This document shows positions 16,004-24,631 of a DNA stretch of 64,000 bases, piece by piece. The notes under the pieces were generated by a model, which searched no databases, was not told where the DNA came from, and saw nothing but the letters and a program-made list of their open reading frames with translations. Within the stretch, counting starts at the first letter, position 1. Each line of letters begins with the position of its first letter. Position numbers and translations under genes: made by a program. The DNA is from Companilactobacillus halodurans (GTDB taxonomy: Bacteria; Bacillota; Bacilli; Lactobacillales; Lactobacillaceae): positions 123,001 through 187,000 of the forward strand of contig NZ_VDFP01000002.1 of the NCBI RefSeq assembly GCF_009600985.1. The letters are read 5' to 3'.

Positions 16004-16384
16004 TTATAAAGGAAAATTGTTTTCGTATTGTCCAATATCATCATGATATTTGATTAGAGCATTTATGGCAGAATTTGGACCTATATTATAGAAGAAAGAT
16101 TGTCCAATTGGAATAATTTTTCCGTCTAAAGGAATAGTTTCTTGATCGATAATGAGTTGGTCTAATTTGATTGGAATTTGACCAATATTTCTAATTTCCA
16201 ATTGTTGCTGATTTCTCAAACAAACTAAATAAGGGCGACTGGATTGAAAAAGCATTTTATTTCGCAATTTAACAGCCTTGGCCATTTGAAAGAGCGTGAT
16301 GCTGACTAAGATAGTACCAACAATTAATGTTATTGCCATAATGATTCCAGAAATTATCAGAAGAATCTGGGTGGAGTGATCCAT
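16004..16384 (-). CDS. small single-pass membrane protein of unknown function
   Basis: This 126-residue protein has one N-terminal transmembrane segment (about residues 8-34), a short basic stretch (AVKLRNKMLFQSSRPYL) that predicts a cytoplasmic face, and a beta-rich soluble domain. The soluble domain contains LEIRNIGQIPIKLDQL. I know similar short proteins only as hypothetical. The ribosome binding site is GAAAGGA. No operon partner is visible. Confidence 0.6.
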   Translation of the reverse strand: MDHSTQILLIISGIIMAITLIVGTILVSITLFQMAKAVKLRNKMLFQSSRPYLVCLRNQQQLEIRNIGQIPIKLDQLIIDQETIPLDGKIIPIGQSFFYNIGPNSAINALIKYHDDIGQYENNFPL

Positions 16385-16461
16385 GATTTTGTTCCTTTCA
16401 CATTTAGTCTTACGTTTTTGTCACATTTTGCTAACAATTTAGTCATAGAACTAAAAAGATA

Positions 16462-16490
16462 TTTACAACTAATATTTTAGCATTGATAAT
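16462..16490 (+). promoter_or_regulatory. sigma-A promoter of a candidate small RNA
   Basis: TTTACA (16462-16467) and GATAAT (16485-16490) are separated by exactly 17 bases. Transcription would begin near 16497, immediately before a run of three hairpins. Confidence 0.55.
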
Positions 16491-16496
16491 GAAATT

Positions 16497-16594
16497 CGAT
16501 AGATGTTAACAGCATCTACCTAATAAAAAACACACCAATAGTTACTGGCTCCGTAACTGTTAAATCATCCATTTTATAATGGGTGATTTTTTTT
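16497..16594 (+). ncRNA. candidate ~100-nt structured RNA (independent transcript or leader)
   Basis: Three stem-loops follow one promoter: TAGATG-ttaacag-CATCTA (16499-16517), AGTTAC-tggctcc-GTAACT (16538-16557), and a terminator stem (16562-16587) with an eight-T tail. There is no open frame. It could be a trans-acting small RNA with an exposed UGGCUCC loop, or a leader/riboswitch for the LacI gene that starts 80 bases later. I recognise no known RNA family. Confidence 0.5.
16562..16594 (+). terminator. terminator of the candidate small RNA
   Basis: AAATCATCCATT pairs with AATGGGTGATTT around TTAT, with one mismatch, and a long T-run follows. Confidence 0.8.
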
Positions 16595-16673
16595 CTTCCA
16601 AAAAATAATAAAAATAGCGTTGAAAGGGGTTTAAATTGTTATAATTAAATTGTGATATATGGGGGGAAAGAAC

Positions 16674-17621
16674 ATGACTACTTTACTTGATGTAGCTAAA
16701 AAGACCAATGTTTCTAAAATGACAGTATCACGCGTTATCAATCATCCAGAAAAGGTCACAGATGAACTGAAAAAGTTAGTTTATCAAGCGATGCATGATT
16801 TGGACTACCATCCAAACATGATTGCTAAGGCCTTGGTCAATAAAAATACGCGGATTGTCAAACTCTGCATTTTGGAAGATATTGATACAACAGAACCATA
16901 TTATATGAATTTAATGATTGGAATTGCGAAAACTTTGGATCTACATCAATATTCTTTGCAGTTAGTCACACGTCGGAATTTCGATATTGGTAATTGCGAT
17001 GGCTATATCATCACAGGTATGCGTGAACATGATGTCGACTGGATTAAGAAATTAGAAAAGCCAGTGATTATGTTTGGTGAGAACCGCTATGGGTTAGATT
17101 ATGTTGATACTAACAATAAAGCGGGAACTTATTTATTATCGCAATTAGCTTTAAAAAAGGGTTATGACAAATTAGTTTATATTGGCATCGATAGTAAGGA
17201 ATCGTTTGAATATTCTCGTGAAGCTGGTTATTTGCAACAGGTTCAGGAAAAAAGAATGATGCCCGAATTGCATCGATTTGAGAATCATAGTCATTTGGCT
17301 TCAGATTTCATCAAGGATAATTGGCAAAAGATTGAAAAGAATACTGCTTTTATCTGTGCTTCAGATCGATTGGCAATCGGAGTTGAACGGGGAATCATGC
17401 GCTGTGGAGGTGATATCCCCAAAGATTTTGGCGTTACTGGTTTTGATGGAGTATTTTTGAATCAGGTCGCTTCGCCTAAAATCACGACTATTAAACAATC
17501 AATCATTGAGATGGGCAGTGCTTGTGGTGAGAATCTGTTAGACAAGATTGATGGCAACGAAACTCAAGGTTCCTTAATTTTTCAGCCTAAGTTGAGCTTA
17601 GGCGGTACGCTTCGAAAGTAA
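16674..17621 (+). CDS. malR: LacI-family regulator, probable maltose regulator MalR
   Basis: The start at ATG 16674 has GGGGGGAAAG upstream, which the earlier in-frame ATG at 16659 overlaps. The 315-residue protein has a LacI helix-turn-helix (TLLDVAKKTNVSKMTVSRVINHP, about residues 3-25) and a periplasmic-binding-protein-like effector domain. It is transcribed toward the maltose genes. A palindrome, TGTTACCGATAACA, begins three bases after its stop and recurs at the malE promoter, which supports its role as the local repressor. Symbol by context. Confidence 0.82.
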   Translation: MTTLLDVAKKTNVSKMTVSRVINHPEKVTDELKKLVYQAMHDLDYHPNMIAKALVNKNTRIVKLCILEDIDTTEPYYMNLMIGIAKTLDLHQYSLQLVTRRNFDIGNCDGYIITGMREHDVDWIKKLEKPVIMFGENRYGLDYVDTNNKAGTYLLSQLALKKGYDKLVYIGIDSKESFEYSREAGYLQQVQEKRMMPELHRFENHSHLASDFIKDNWQKIEKNTAFICASDRLAIGVERGIMRCGGDIPKDFGVTGFDGVFLNQVASPKITTIKQSIIEMGSACGENLLDKIDGNETQGSLIFQPKLSLGGTLRK

Positions 17622-17623
17622 AC

Positions 17624-17637
17624 TGTTACCGATAACA
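17624..17637 (+). promoter_or_regulatory. putative MalR operator 1 (upstream of the GH13 genes)
   Basis: TGTTACCGATAACA is a 14-base near-palindrome of LacI type. It is the exact reverse complement of the site at 20752-20765 and shares its core with 33019-33032. Confidence 0.65.
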
Positions 17638-17649
17638 TCAGTTAAAACC

Positions 17650-17679
17650 TTGCTAGTGTGAGGTTTACTTTTTTATACT
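17650..17679 (+). promoter_or_regulatory. promoter of the GH13 gene pair
   Basis: TTGCTA (17650-17655) and TATACT (17674-17679) are 18 bases apart. The operator at 17624 lies just upstream. A small AAACCT/AGGTTT hairpin (17645-17666) overlaps the -35 and may be the weak terminator of the LacI gene. Confidence 0.5.
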
Positions 17680-17714
17680 GAGGTGTAAGGGCTTACAAAG
17701 AGGGGGAATGTATT

Positions 17715-19376
17715 GTGAATTGGTACGACAAAGCAATCATTTATCAAATCTACCCCAAAAGTTTCCAAGACACCAACAATGATGGTATCGGAGATCTCAA
17801 AGGGATAATCAAGCGTTTAAATTATGTAAAGGATATGGGTTTCAACACGATTTGGCTCAATCCTATCTTCGTTTCACCACAAGTCGACAATGGATATGAC
17901 GTTTCAAATTATTTTGCGATTGATCCTATTCTCGGGGATACGAATGATTTTTCAGAAATGATAGAAAAGGCTCATCGTTTGGGTTTGCATATCATTTTAG
18001 ACTTGCCGATCAATCACACATCTGATCAGCATCCTTGGTTTCAAGATGCTGTAGAAAAAGATAATAGTATTTTTAAGGATTATTATATTTGGCATAAAGA
18101 AGTAAATGGCCATGAACCTAATAATTGGGGCTCTTTTTTCGGCGGCAGCGTCTGGGAAAAGAATCCTCACAATCCTAAAGAATATTATTTCCACTTATTT
18201 GATAAGAGAATGCCTGATTTGAATTGGAAGAATCCAGAGGCGCAAAAGTCAATCGCTGATATTGCTAAGTTCTGGATTGAAAAGGGCGTCGATGGTTTTA
18301 GATTAGATGCCTTTATTCATGTTGCGAAGGCAAATTTTGCTCAAAATTCACTCGATAACTCGACCAAGTTTCCAATCGATGATCAATTTTATGCAAAATT
18401 ACCGAAAGTTAAGAACTATATGGCAGGTTTTGTTAAAGAAATCAAGCAAATAAAGCCGGACGTCTTCTTATTTGGGGAAGCATCTTCAGCCACTGCTCGC
18501 GATGCCGCTGAATATACTCGACCAAACGAACATGTCTGCGATGTGGTTGTTAATTCAGATAACTATGGAGAAATTTTTGACGATAGTAATGCCGATATAC
18601 CTAGATTTTTCCAATCACGAAAATTATCGCTTGATTCTTTGAAGAAAACCTATGTAACTTGGGAAAGCGTCTTAGATCAAGTTAGTTTGCCAACGTTGAC
18701 TTGGGGCAATCATGATATCAGTCGGGTATTGGATCGCTTGAATTTACCAGTTAATGATTCGAGAGTAACTAAGTTATTAGCTACCTTATTATTCCTTCAA
18801 AGGGGCATCCCTGTAATTTACTACGGCGAAGAAATTGGGATGCATGGATTAAAATATGAACATATTAGTAATTTTCATGACCAAAGAGCTCTTGATTTAA
18901 TTAAGACATTACGTCAAAAGGGATATAAAGATTCAAATATTTTGCAATTATTGAACAATCAAGATGAGATGACGGCACGTGGTCCAATGCAATGGGATAC
19001 CTCGAAATATTACGGCTTCTCGAAAAAACAACCATGGAATTGGGCAAAAACTGAACCAATTTGTGTTGATGAGGAGATAAAAAATTCCAATAGTATTATG
19101 ATGTTCTATAGAGAACTGTTGAAAATCAAACAGCATGACTGTTTTACAAATGGGAACTTTCAATTATTGATTACTAAACCGCAATTTTATGCTTATTTGA
19201 GAAAGACTCCGCAACAAAGTGGATTAGTTGTCGTTAATTTTTCAGATCAAGAGAGTAATTTCAATTTGCCAGTTGGCAAGTGGCATACAGTTCTGGCCAA
19301 CTCTGACGTCCAAGTAGTCGATGGCGTTTTGAAAATTCAACCATGGGGAAGTTGTGCTTTTGAAACTAAATCATAG
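17715..19376 (+). CDS. malL: GH13 alpha-glucosidase / oligo-1,6-glucosidase
   Basis: This 553-residue cytoplasmic GH13 enzyme has family length and starts at a GTG behind AGAGGGGGA. Catalytic residues are the nucleophile Asp198 (GFRLD), acid/base Glu255 (FLFGEAS) and Asp333 (WGNHD). The region MPDLNWKNP (166-174) corresponds to the QPDLNW element of oligo-1,6-glucosidase-type alpha-glucosidases. It should release glucose from isomaltose or short malto-oligosaccharides after uptake. It is followed 12 bases later by a second GH13 gene and lies next to the maltose ABC transporter. Confidence 0.9.
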   Translation: MNWYDKAIIYQIYPKSFQDTNNDGIGDLKGIIKRLNYVKDMGFNTIWLNPIFVSPQVDNGYDVSNYFAIDPILGDTNDFSEMIEKAHRLGLHIILDLPINHTSDQHPWFQDAVEKDNSIFKDYYIWHKEVNGHEPNNWGSFFGGSVWEKNPHNPKEYYFHLFDKRMPDLNWKNPEAQKSIADIAKFWIEKGVDGFRLDAFIHVAKANFAQNSLDNSTKFPIDDQFYAKLPKVKNYMAGFVKEIKQIKPDVFLFGEASSATARDAAEYTRPNEHVCDVVVNSDNYGEIFDDSNADIPRFFQSRKLSLDSLKKTYVTWESVLDQVSLPTLTWGNHDISRVLDRLNLPVNDSRVTKLLATLLFLQRGIPVIYYGEEIGMHGLKYEHISNFHDQRALDLIKTLRQKGYKDSNILQLLNNQDEMTARGPMQWDTSKYYGFSKKQPWNWAKTEPICVDEEIKNSNSIMMFYRELLKIKQHDCFTNGNFQLLITKPQFYAYLRKTPQQSGLVVVNFSDQESNFNLPVGKWHTVLANSDVQVVDGVLKIQPWGSCAFETKS

Positions 19377-19388
19377 AGGGGTGTAAAA

Positions 19389-20684
19389 ATGGCAAGTCAG
19401 ACAGATATAAAATTAAGAAAAATGCAAATTTATAGTATTTTTGTCAGAAATCATACAAAAGAAGGAACTTTAAAAGCAATTGAACCAGATTTACAACGAA
19501 TCAAGGATTTAGGGACAGATTGTATTTGGCTGTTGCCTATCTATCCGATCGGTCGCAAAGACAGAAAGGGTAAATTAGGCTCACCATACTCAGTTAAAGA
19601 TTATCGTGCTGTCGATCCTAAATTGGGAACATGGCAAGATTTTCTGGAATTAGTTAAGAAGATTCATGAATTAGGGATGAAAGTGATGCTTGATATCGTC
19701 TATAATCACACATCACGCGATTCAGTCTTGCTACAAGTTCATCCAGAATGGTTTTTACACGATCACAATGGAAATTTGATCAATAAGAATCCCGATTGGA
19801 CTGATGTGGCTGAATTAGATTATTCTCACAAAGCACTTTGGAATTATCAAATTGAGACGTTAAAACGTTATGCCAAAATCGTCGATGGCTTCAGATGCGA
19901 CGTTGCTCCCCAAGTGCCAATCGAATTTTGGAAAGAGGCTCGTAAAGAAGTTGCTAAGGTTAACCCCAAGACGATTTGGCTAGCAGAATCAACAAGTAAA
20001 GACTATATAAAAGAACTTGGCCAAAAGGGCTATCACGTCTCATCAGATAGCGAATTATACAGTGCTTTTGATATGACGTATGATTACGATATCGATTCAA
20101 TTTGGAGAAGCTATGTGAAAGGCGACATCACCTTAAAGAAGTACGTTGATGCTTTGAATACTCAAGGTGTTATTTATCCTGCTAATTATATCAAGATGCG
20201 GGGCTTAGAGAATCACGATCAGCCAAGAGTTCACAGTATTTTCATTAACGAAAACGATATGTACAATTGGACAGCTTTTTCAGCTTTCCAAAAGGGTTCA
20301 ACTTTAGTTTATGCTGGGCAAGAATATGGCTTCAAGCATACGCCAGATTTGTTCAACAGCGATAAATTAGATTGGGATTCACCTAAGATGGATTTAACAA
20401 ATCTGATTAAGACGATGCATGAATTAAGTCAAAGCGACATTCAAACATCTGGTTTCTATCGGATTACCGCACTTTTTGACGATATTGTGGAAGTTACTTA
20501 TCGTTTAGGGAATATTTTGAGAGTTGGTCTCTTTTCACTTAAGGGTGGTTCAGGTGAAGTACCTGTTAATCTACCAAGTGACAACTATACCAATATGATA
20601 AATGATTCCTTAGTTCAGGTCCAAGATGGTATTTTACAGATTGACTATGACCCAATTATTATTCAAGGAGAACCATTAAGGTAA
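19389..20684 (+). CDS. GH13 alpha-amylase family enzyme, short intracellular form
   Basis: This 431-residue enzyme has no signal peptide, so it acts on imported dextrins. Catalytic residues are Asp171 (GFRCD), Glu200 (WLAES) and Asp277 (LENHD). At 431 residues it has the barrel and a minimal C-terminal beta domain but no N-terminal domain of the neopullulanase or cyclomaltodextrinase type. Its exact specificity (maltogenic amylase-like, dextrinase) is open. It is translated from AGAGGGG 12 bases after the alpha-glucosidase stop, and a good terminator follows. Confidence 0.82.
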   Translation: MASQTDIKLRKMQIYSIFVRNHTKEGTLKAIEPDLQRIKDLGTDCIWLLPIYPIGRKDRKGKLGSPYSVKDYRAVDPKLGTWQDFLELVKKIHELGMKVMLDIVYNHTSRDSVLLQVHPEWFLHDHNGNLINKNPDWTDVAELDYSHKALWNYQIETLKRYAKIVDGFRCDVAPQVPIEFWKEARKEVAKVNPKTIWLAESTSKDYIKELGQKGYHVSSDSELYSAFDMTYDYDIDSIWRSYVKGDITLKKYVDALNTQGVIYPANYIKMRGLENHDQPRVHSIFINENDMYNWTAFSAFQKGSTLVYAGQEYGFKHTPDLFNSDKLDWDSPKMDLTNLIKTMHELSQSDIQTSGFYRITALFDDIVEVTYRLGNILRVGLFSLKGGSGEVPVNLPSDNYTNMINDSLVQVQDGILQIDYDPIIIQGEPLR

Positions 20685-20688
20685 GACT

Positions 20689-20725
20689 AAAACAGCAATC
20701 CATTAGGATTTAGCTGTTTTTTTTT
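20689..20725 (+). terminator. terminator of the GH13 pair
   Basis: AAAACAGC and AATCC pair with GGATT and GCTGTTTT, followed by nine Ts. This separates the GH13 unit from the transporter unit. Confidence 0.88.
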
Positions 20726-20751
20726 GCTCAAAATTGGGCAATTTTAAATTG

Positions 20752-20765
20752 TGTTATCGGTAACA
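20752..20765 (+). promoter_or_regulatory. putative MalR operator 2 (upstream of malE)
   Basis: TGTTATCGGTAACA, the exact reverse complement of the site at 17624-17637. It lies 3 bases upstream of a cre site. Confidence 0.68.
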
Positions 20766-20768
20766 TTC

Positions 20769-20782
20769 TGAAAACGGTTGCA
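20769..20782 (+). promoter_or_regulatory. cre (CcpA) site at the malE promoter
   Basis: TGAAAACGGTTGCA matches the cre consensus TGWNANCGNTNNCA at every fixed position. It overlaps TTGCAA (20778-20783), a possible -35. A TATAAT also lies at 20824-20829. Carbon catabolite repression by CcpA is expected. Confidence 0.75.
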
Positions 20783-20852
20783 AATAAACCATTTGGGACC
20801 AATAATAAAAAGTGTAGTAAAGATATAATAATTTTTATAGGGGGCTTTGGAA

Positions 20853-22163
20853 ATGAAGAAGAACTTCTGGAAGCGTTTAGGAAAACGCCTAGGAATTGTT
20901 GCTTTAGCTGCTGGGGCAGCGTTTATGTTAGCCGGTTGCGGAAACAGTTCGTCTTCGGGCAAGAACGTTAAGATTACGATCCTTCAAGGGAAGGTCGAGA
21001 ATAACAAGCAATTCAAACAAATTGCTAAACAGTACGAGAAGAGCCATCCAAATGTAACTATTGAAGTCACATCTATCGGTGGTGGTACTCAATACGATCC
21101 TGTTTTAAAGACCAGAATTTCATCTGGTAATGCACCAACAATTTTCAGTTTGGCTGGTCCTGCTGATGTCAAGCAATTCAAGGCACATGAAGCAGATTTG
21201 TCAGATACAAAAGCTGCTAAAGCAGCTCAACCTGGAACATTGGATGCCGTCAAGAACGACCAAGGTAAGGCCGTTGGACTACCATTCAACGTTGAAGGTT
21301 ATGGATTCGTTTATAATAAGAAGGTCTTTGAAAAGGCTGGTATCGATCCAGAAAGCTTGACAACAGTTGACAAACTTGAAGCTGCTGTTAAACAATTGGA
21401 TGCTCAAAAGAGTGAATTAGGCATTAAAGGCGTCTTTGCTTTACCTGGTAAAGAAGCTTGGATCATGTCTGATCACTTGGCAAATCTTTATATTGCACAA
21501 GATTATAATGGCAATGCACAAAAACTTTACAAATCAAAGAAAATGCCATTTACAAAAAATGCTGATATGAAGACAATGCTTGATCTTCAAAAGAACTACT
21601 CAATCAAGCCAGTTATGCAATTGGATTATTCTGCACAAGTTAACCAATACTTCTCACAAGGTAAGACAGCCATGATTCAACAAGGTGACTGGATTTATCC
21701 AACAGTTGAAGGTATTGATAAGAACTTCGCACAAAATGACATCGGTATGATTCCTATTCCTGTACCTGGTGAAGAAGGCAAATTGCCAGTTGGTACATCA
21801 TTGTACTGGGCTGTTAATAGTCAAAAGTCAAAGACAGAACAAAAAGCTGCTAAAGACTTCTTAGATTGGCTATACACATCTAAAGCTGGTAAGAAAGATG
21901 TTGTTAATAAATTGCACTTCGTACCTGCTTACAAAGGTTTCAGCAACTACAAGATGAGTGATCCATTAACATCTGTAGTCTTCAAATATACTCAAGAACA
22001 CAAGACAACAGGCTGGGCATTCCCAGGATACACTGGTACTTCATGGGATCCAGACGTTGCACAACCAAATCTACAAAAGTACTTATCTGGCAAACAAAGC
22101 TGGGATAAGACAGTACAAAATATGACTGATGGTTGGGCTAAACAACAAAAATCATCTAATTAA
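20853..22163 (+). CDS. malE: maltose/maltodextrin ABC transporter, substrate-binding lipoprotein
   Basis: The ATG at 20853 has AGGGGG eight bases upstream; a TTG two codons earlier is less likely. The 436-residue protein has a lipoprotein signal with the lipobox LAGC (Cys29) and is then a type 1 sugar-binding protein: VKITILQGKVENN, AIVNG-type hinge regions, and aromatic-rich stretches such as WAFPGYTGTSWDPD near the C-terminus. It should capture maltodextrins outside the cell and deliver them to MalFG. It is the first gene of a long operon and carries operator and cre sites upstream. Confidence 0.92.
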   Translation: MKKNFWKRLGKRLGIVALAAGAAFMLAGCGNSSSSGKNVKITILQGKVENNKQFKQIAKQYEKSHPNVTIEVTSIGGGTQYDPVLKTRISSGNAPTIFSLAGPADVKQFKAHEADLSDTKAAKAAQPGTLDAVKNDQGKAVGLPFNVEGYGFVYNKKVFEKAGIDPESLTTVDKLEAAVKQLDAQKSELGIKGVFALPGKEAWIMSDHLANLYIAQDYNGNAQKLYKSKKMPFTKNADMKTMLDLQKNYSIKPVMQLDYSAQVNQYFSQGKTAMIQQGDWIYPTVEGIDKNFAQNDIGMIPIPVPGEEGKLPVGTSLYWAVNSQKSKTEQKAAKDFLDWLYTSKAGKKDVVNKLHFVPAYKGFSNYKMSDPLTSVVFKYTQEHKTTGWAFPGYTGTSWDPDVAQPNLQKYLSGKQSWDKTVQNMTDGWAKQQKSSN

Positions 22164-22191
22164 CTAAGAGTTACAAAAGAGGGCAATGAAT

Positions 22192-23052
22192 ATGAAAAAT
22201 AGAAGTCTTTCGTTTTGGCTATTTTTAACGCCAACCCTCGTTGCGTTAGCTTTGGTAGTATTTATTCCGGTAATTGAAGGGCTGTTCTATTCATTTACCG
22301 ACTGGGACGGTTTAACTTTTACCAAAATGGTAGGATTTCAAAATTACATTACATTGCTTCACGATAAGGCGTTTGTTAACGCCTTTTGGTTTACAGTGGG
22401 GTTTGTAATTGTCACTGTCATAATGCTGAACGTAATAGGCTTGGGATTAGCACTATTAGTTACACAAAAGTTTAAGGGAAACAACTTTTTACGTACGATT
22501 TTCTTCATGCCAAATATTATTGGTGGTTTAATTTTAGGTTTCATCTGGCAATTCATTTTTACTCAAGGCTTCCAGGCTTTAGGTAATGCTTTGCATATGG
22601 ATTGGCTACAAAATTGGTTGACTAATGAGGTCACTGGTTTTTGGGGCTTAGTAATTGTTACGGTATGGCAAATGAGTGGTTATATCATGATCATTTATAT
22701 CGCCTATCTACAAAATATTCCTGGTGAAATCATTGAAGCTGCAAAGATTGATGGAGCTTCTGCATGGCAACGTTTCACAAAGATTACGTTCCCAATGATC
22801 GCTCCAGCATTTACAGTTTGCATGTTTTTAACATTATCAAACGGTTTTAAGATTTATGATCAAAACTTGTCATTGACAAATGGTGGTCCATACAATTCAA
22901 CACAAATGTTAGCGATGGATATCGTTAATACCGCTTATAATTCAGCTAACTTCTCCTTGTCAGAAGCTAAAGCTATCGTGTTCTTTGTCATTGTTGCCGC
23001 AATTTCGCTTTTGCAAGTTGCTTATAACCGTAAGAGGGAGGCTGATCTCTAA
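22192..23052 (+). CDS. malF: maltodextrin ABC transporter permease MalF-like
   Basis: This permease of about 286 residues has six membrane segments and the EAA motif (EIIEAAKIDGASAWQRFTKI near residues 183-202) that docks the ATPase. AAGAGGG is 7-8 bases before the second ATG (22192), which is preferred over the ATG at 22186. Its TAA overlaps the malG start in TAATG, so the two are translationally coupled. It is shorter than E. coli MalF because it lacks the large periplasmic loop, as usual in Gram-positives. Confidence 0.9.
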   Translation: MKNRSLSFWLFLTPTLVALALVVFIPVIEGLFYSFTDWDGLTFTKMVGFQNYITLLHDKAFVNAFWFTVGFVIVTVIMLNVIGLGLALLVTQKFKGNNFLRTIFFMPNIIGGLILGFIWQFIFTQGFQALGNALHMDWLQNWLTNEVTGFWGLVIVTVWQMSGYIMIIYIAYLQNIPGEIIEAAKIDGASAWQRFTKITFPMIAPAFTVCMFLTLSNGFKIYDQNLSLTNGGPYNSTQMLAMDIVNTAYNSANFSLSEAKAIVFFVIVAAISLLQVAYNRKREADL

Positions 23053-23864
23053 TGACTAAGAAAGGTAGAACTATCATTGGAATCATCGGACTCTTAATAG
23101 GTATCTTATGGCTGTTCCCATTTTATTTAATCGTGACGAACTCATTTAAGACACCTAAAGGGATTTTCGCTTCAGTACTATCGTTACCACATCCTAGTAC
23201 CGGCGATAACTACGTCAATTCATTTCAGGCTTTGCACTTTATCGCTTCATTGACGAATTCGCTAATTATTACCGTTTGCAGTGTATTGGTCCTCATTTTA
23301 TGTTCTTCGATGGCTGCATACGCACTTCAAAGAAATCACAGTAAATTGAGCAGTGGATTGCTTCTATTGTTTATTTCCGCAATGTTGATTCCATTTCAAT
23401 CAGTTATGATTCCTTTAACAGCAAACTTCGGTGCTGTACATTTTCTAAATATGTGGGGCCTAGTTATTATGTATCTCGGATTTGACTGCAGTTTGTCAGT
23501 CTTCTTGTATCAAGGTACATTATCAAGTATCCCTATCGCAATGGATGAATCAGCTGAAATGGAAGGGGCAAGTCGTTGGCAGATCTTTACCAAGGTAATC
23601 TTCCCAATGCTTAGTCCCATCACAGTTACAGTTGCAATCTTGAACATCATTGCTATCTGGAATGATTATCTATTGCCATCACTAGTATTGCCACAAGCAC
23701 AATACACGATTCCACTTCAGATGTTCAATTTTTTTGGTGAATACACAAAGCAATGGCATTTGGCCCTAGCTGGTATCACCATCTCCATCATCCCAGTTAT
23801 CATCTTCTATCTATTTGCTCAAAAATGGATTATCAAAGGTGTTACTGATGGTGCTGTTAAGTAA
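23052..23864 (+). CDS. malG: maltodextrin ABC transporter permease MalG-like
   Basis: This 270-residue permease has six membrane segments. The EAA loop DESAEMEGASRWQIFTKVIFP near the middle contacts the nucleotide-binding subunit. It overlaps the end of malF by one base. Together with MalF it forms the channel for the sugar captured by the lipoprotein. The C-terminus (IIKGVTDGAVK) is the typical MalG/LacG ending. Confidence 0.92.
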   Translation: MTKKGRTIIGIIGLLIGILWLFPFYLIVTNSFKTPKGIFASVLSLPHPSTGDNYVNSFQALHFIASLTNSLIITVCSVLVLILCSSMAAYALQRNHSKLSSGLLLLFISAMLIPFQSVMIPLTANFGAVHFLNMWGLVIMYLGFDCSLSVFLYQGTLSSIPIAMDESAEMEGASRWQIFTKVIFPMLSPITVTVAILNIIAIWNDYLLPSLVLPQAQYTIPLQMFNFFGEYTKQWHLALAGITISIIPVIIFYLFAQKWIIKGVTDGAVK

Positions 23865-23886
23865 TTAAAGAAAGGACGAAATTATT

Positions 23887-24543
23887 GTGATCAATTTAAA
23901 ATCTAAGAATGGTCAAAAATTAATGGCGAGTGGGAATTGGCTTTGGTCGTTGTTTACGATTAATTTCTCATTCTTCATTCTGAACTTTTCGTTAATTTTA
24001 ACCGCAATAGTTTTGTTCAATTTAAAATTATCAGTCATGTTTTACATGATGTTATTCATTCTTTGGTTAATGTTTTCTGTTTTCACGATGCCCGGTCTGA
24101 CTGCAAGTTTTGCGACAGTTCAAGAGTGGCAAGTGAACGGCAGCGTAAGTTTCTTCAAGTATTTTTTTAAAAAATGGTTTGATTTTCAGAAAAACTATCG
24201 AATCAATTTTGGATTAGGATTAGTTGCTAGTATCTTCATTGTGTTGAATAAGATTACTTTTGGAAATACTCAGTGGCACACAGTTGTTTTAACTTTTACC
24301 TTTGTATATTTCATGGTATTGGTAGCGACAAACTTTCAACTGGCGACCCACAAATTTAACAACATTTTGACTTTACTAGTTTCTAAACCCCTACCAATCA
24401 TAGTTTCCGTAATTGTATTTTTAATCTTGATCTTGATGAATTTTGTTTTGCAACTGGCTTTTCTAAGCGCGGTCTGCAGCGTATCGCTTGCAACATACAT
24501 ATCTTACAGATTGCTTGGTGGTCAAATAGCTAAAAAGGATTGA
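23887..24543 (+). CDS. DUF624 (YesL-like) membrane protein of the maltose operon
   Basis: This 218-residue protein starts at a GTG behind AAAGGACG. It has five or six hydrophobic segments, with FTINFSFFILNFSLILTA near residues 22-39. Short YesL/DUF624 proteins commonly sit in ABC sugar-transport operons of Firmicutes. Their job is unknown, but an accessory or assembly role for the permease is a reasonable guess. It lies 22 bases after malG and 88 bases before the ATPase gene; that gap contains inverted repeats near AGTAAG/CTTATT. Confidence 0.72.
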   Translation: MINLKSKNGQKLMASGNWLWSLFTINFSFFILNFSLILTAIVLFNLKLSVMFYMMLFILWLMFSVFTMPGLTASFATVQEWQVNGSVSFFKYFFKKWFDFQKNYRINFGLGLVASIFIVLNKITFGNTQWHTVVLTFTFVYFMVLVATNFQLATHKFNNILTLLVSKPLPIIVSVIVFLILILMNFVLQLAFLSAVCSVSLATYISYRLLGGQIAKKD

Positions 24544-24631
24544 CTTTGGGTGTGGGTTACACATCTAGATTGATTAGTAAGATTAAACTTATTAGTTAAC
24601 TGGAAGTCAAAAAATAAAAGGAGCGTTAGAA

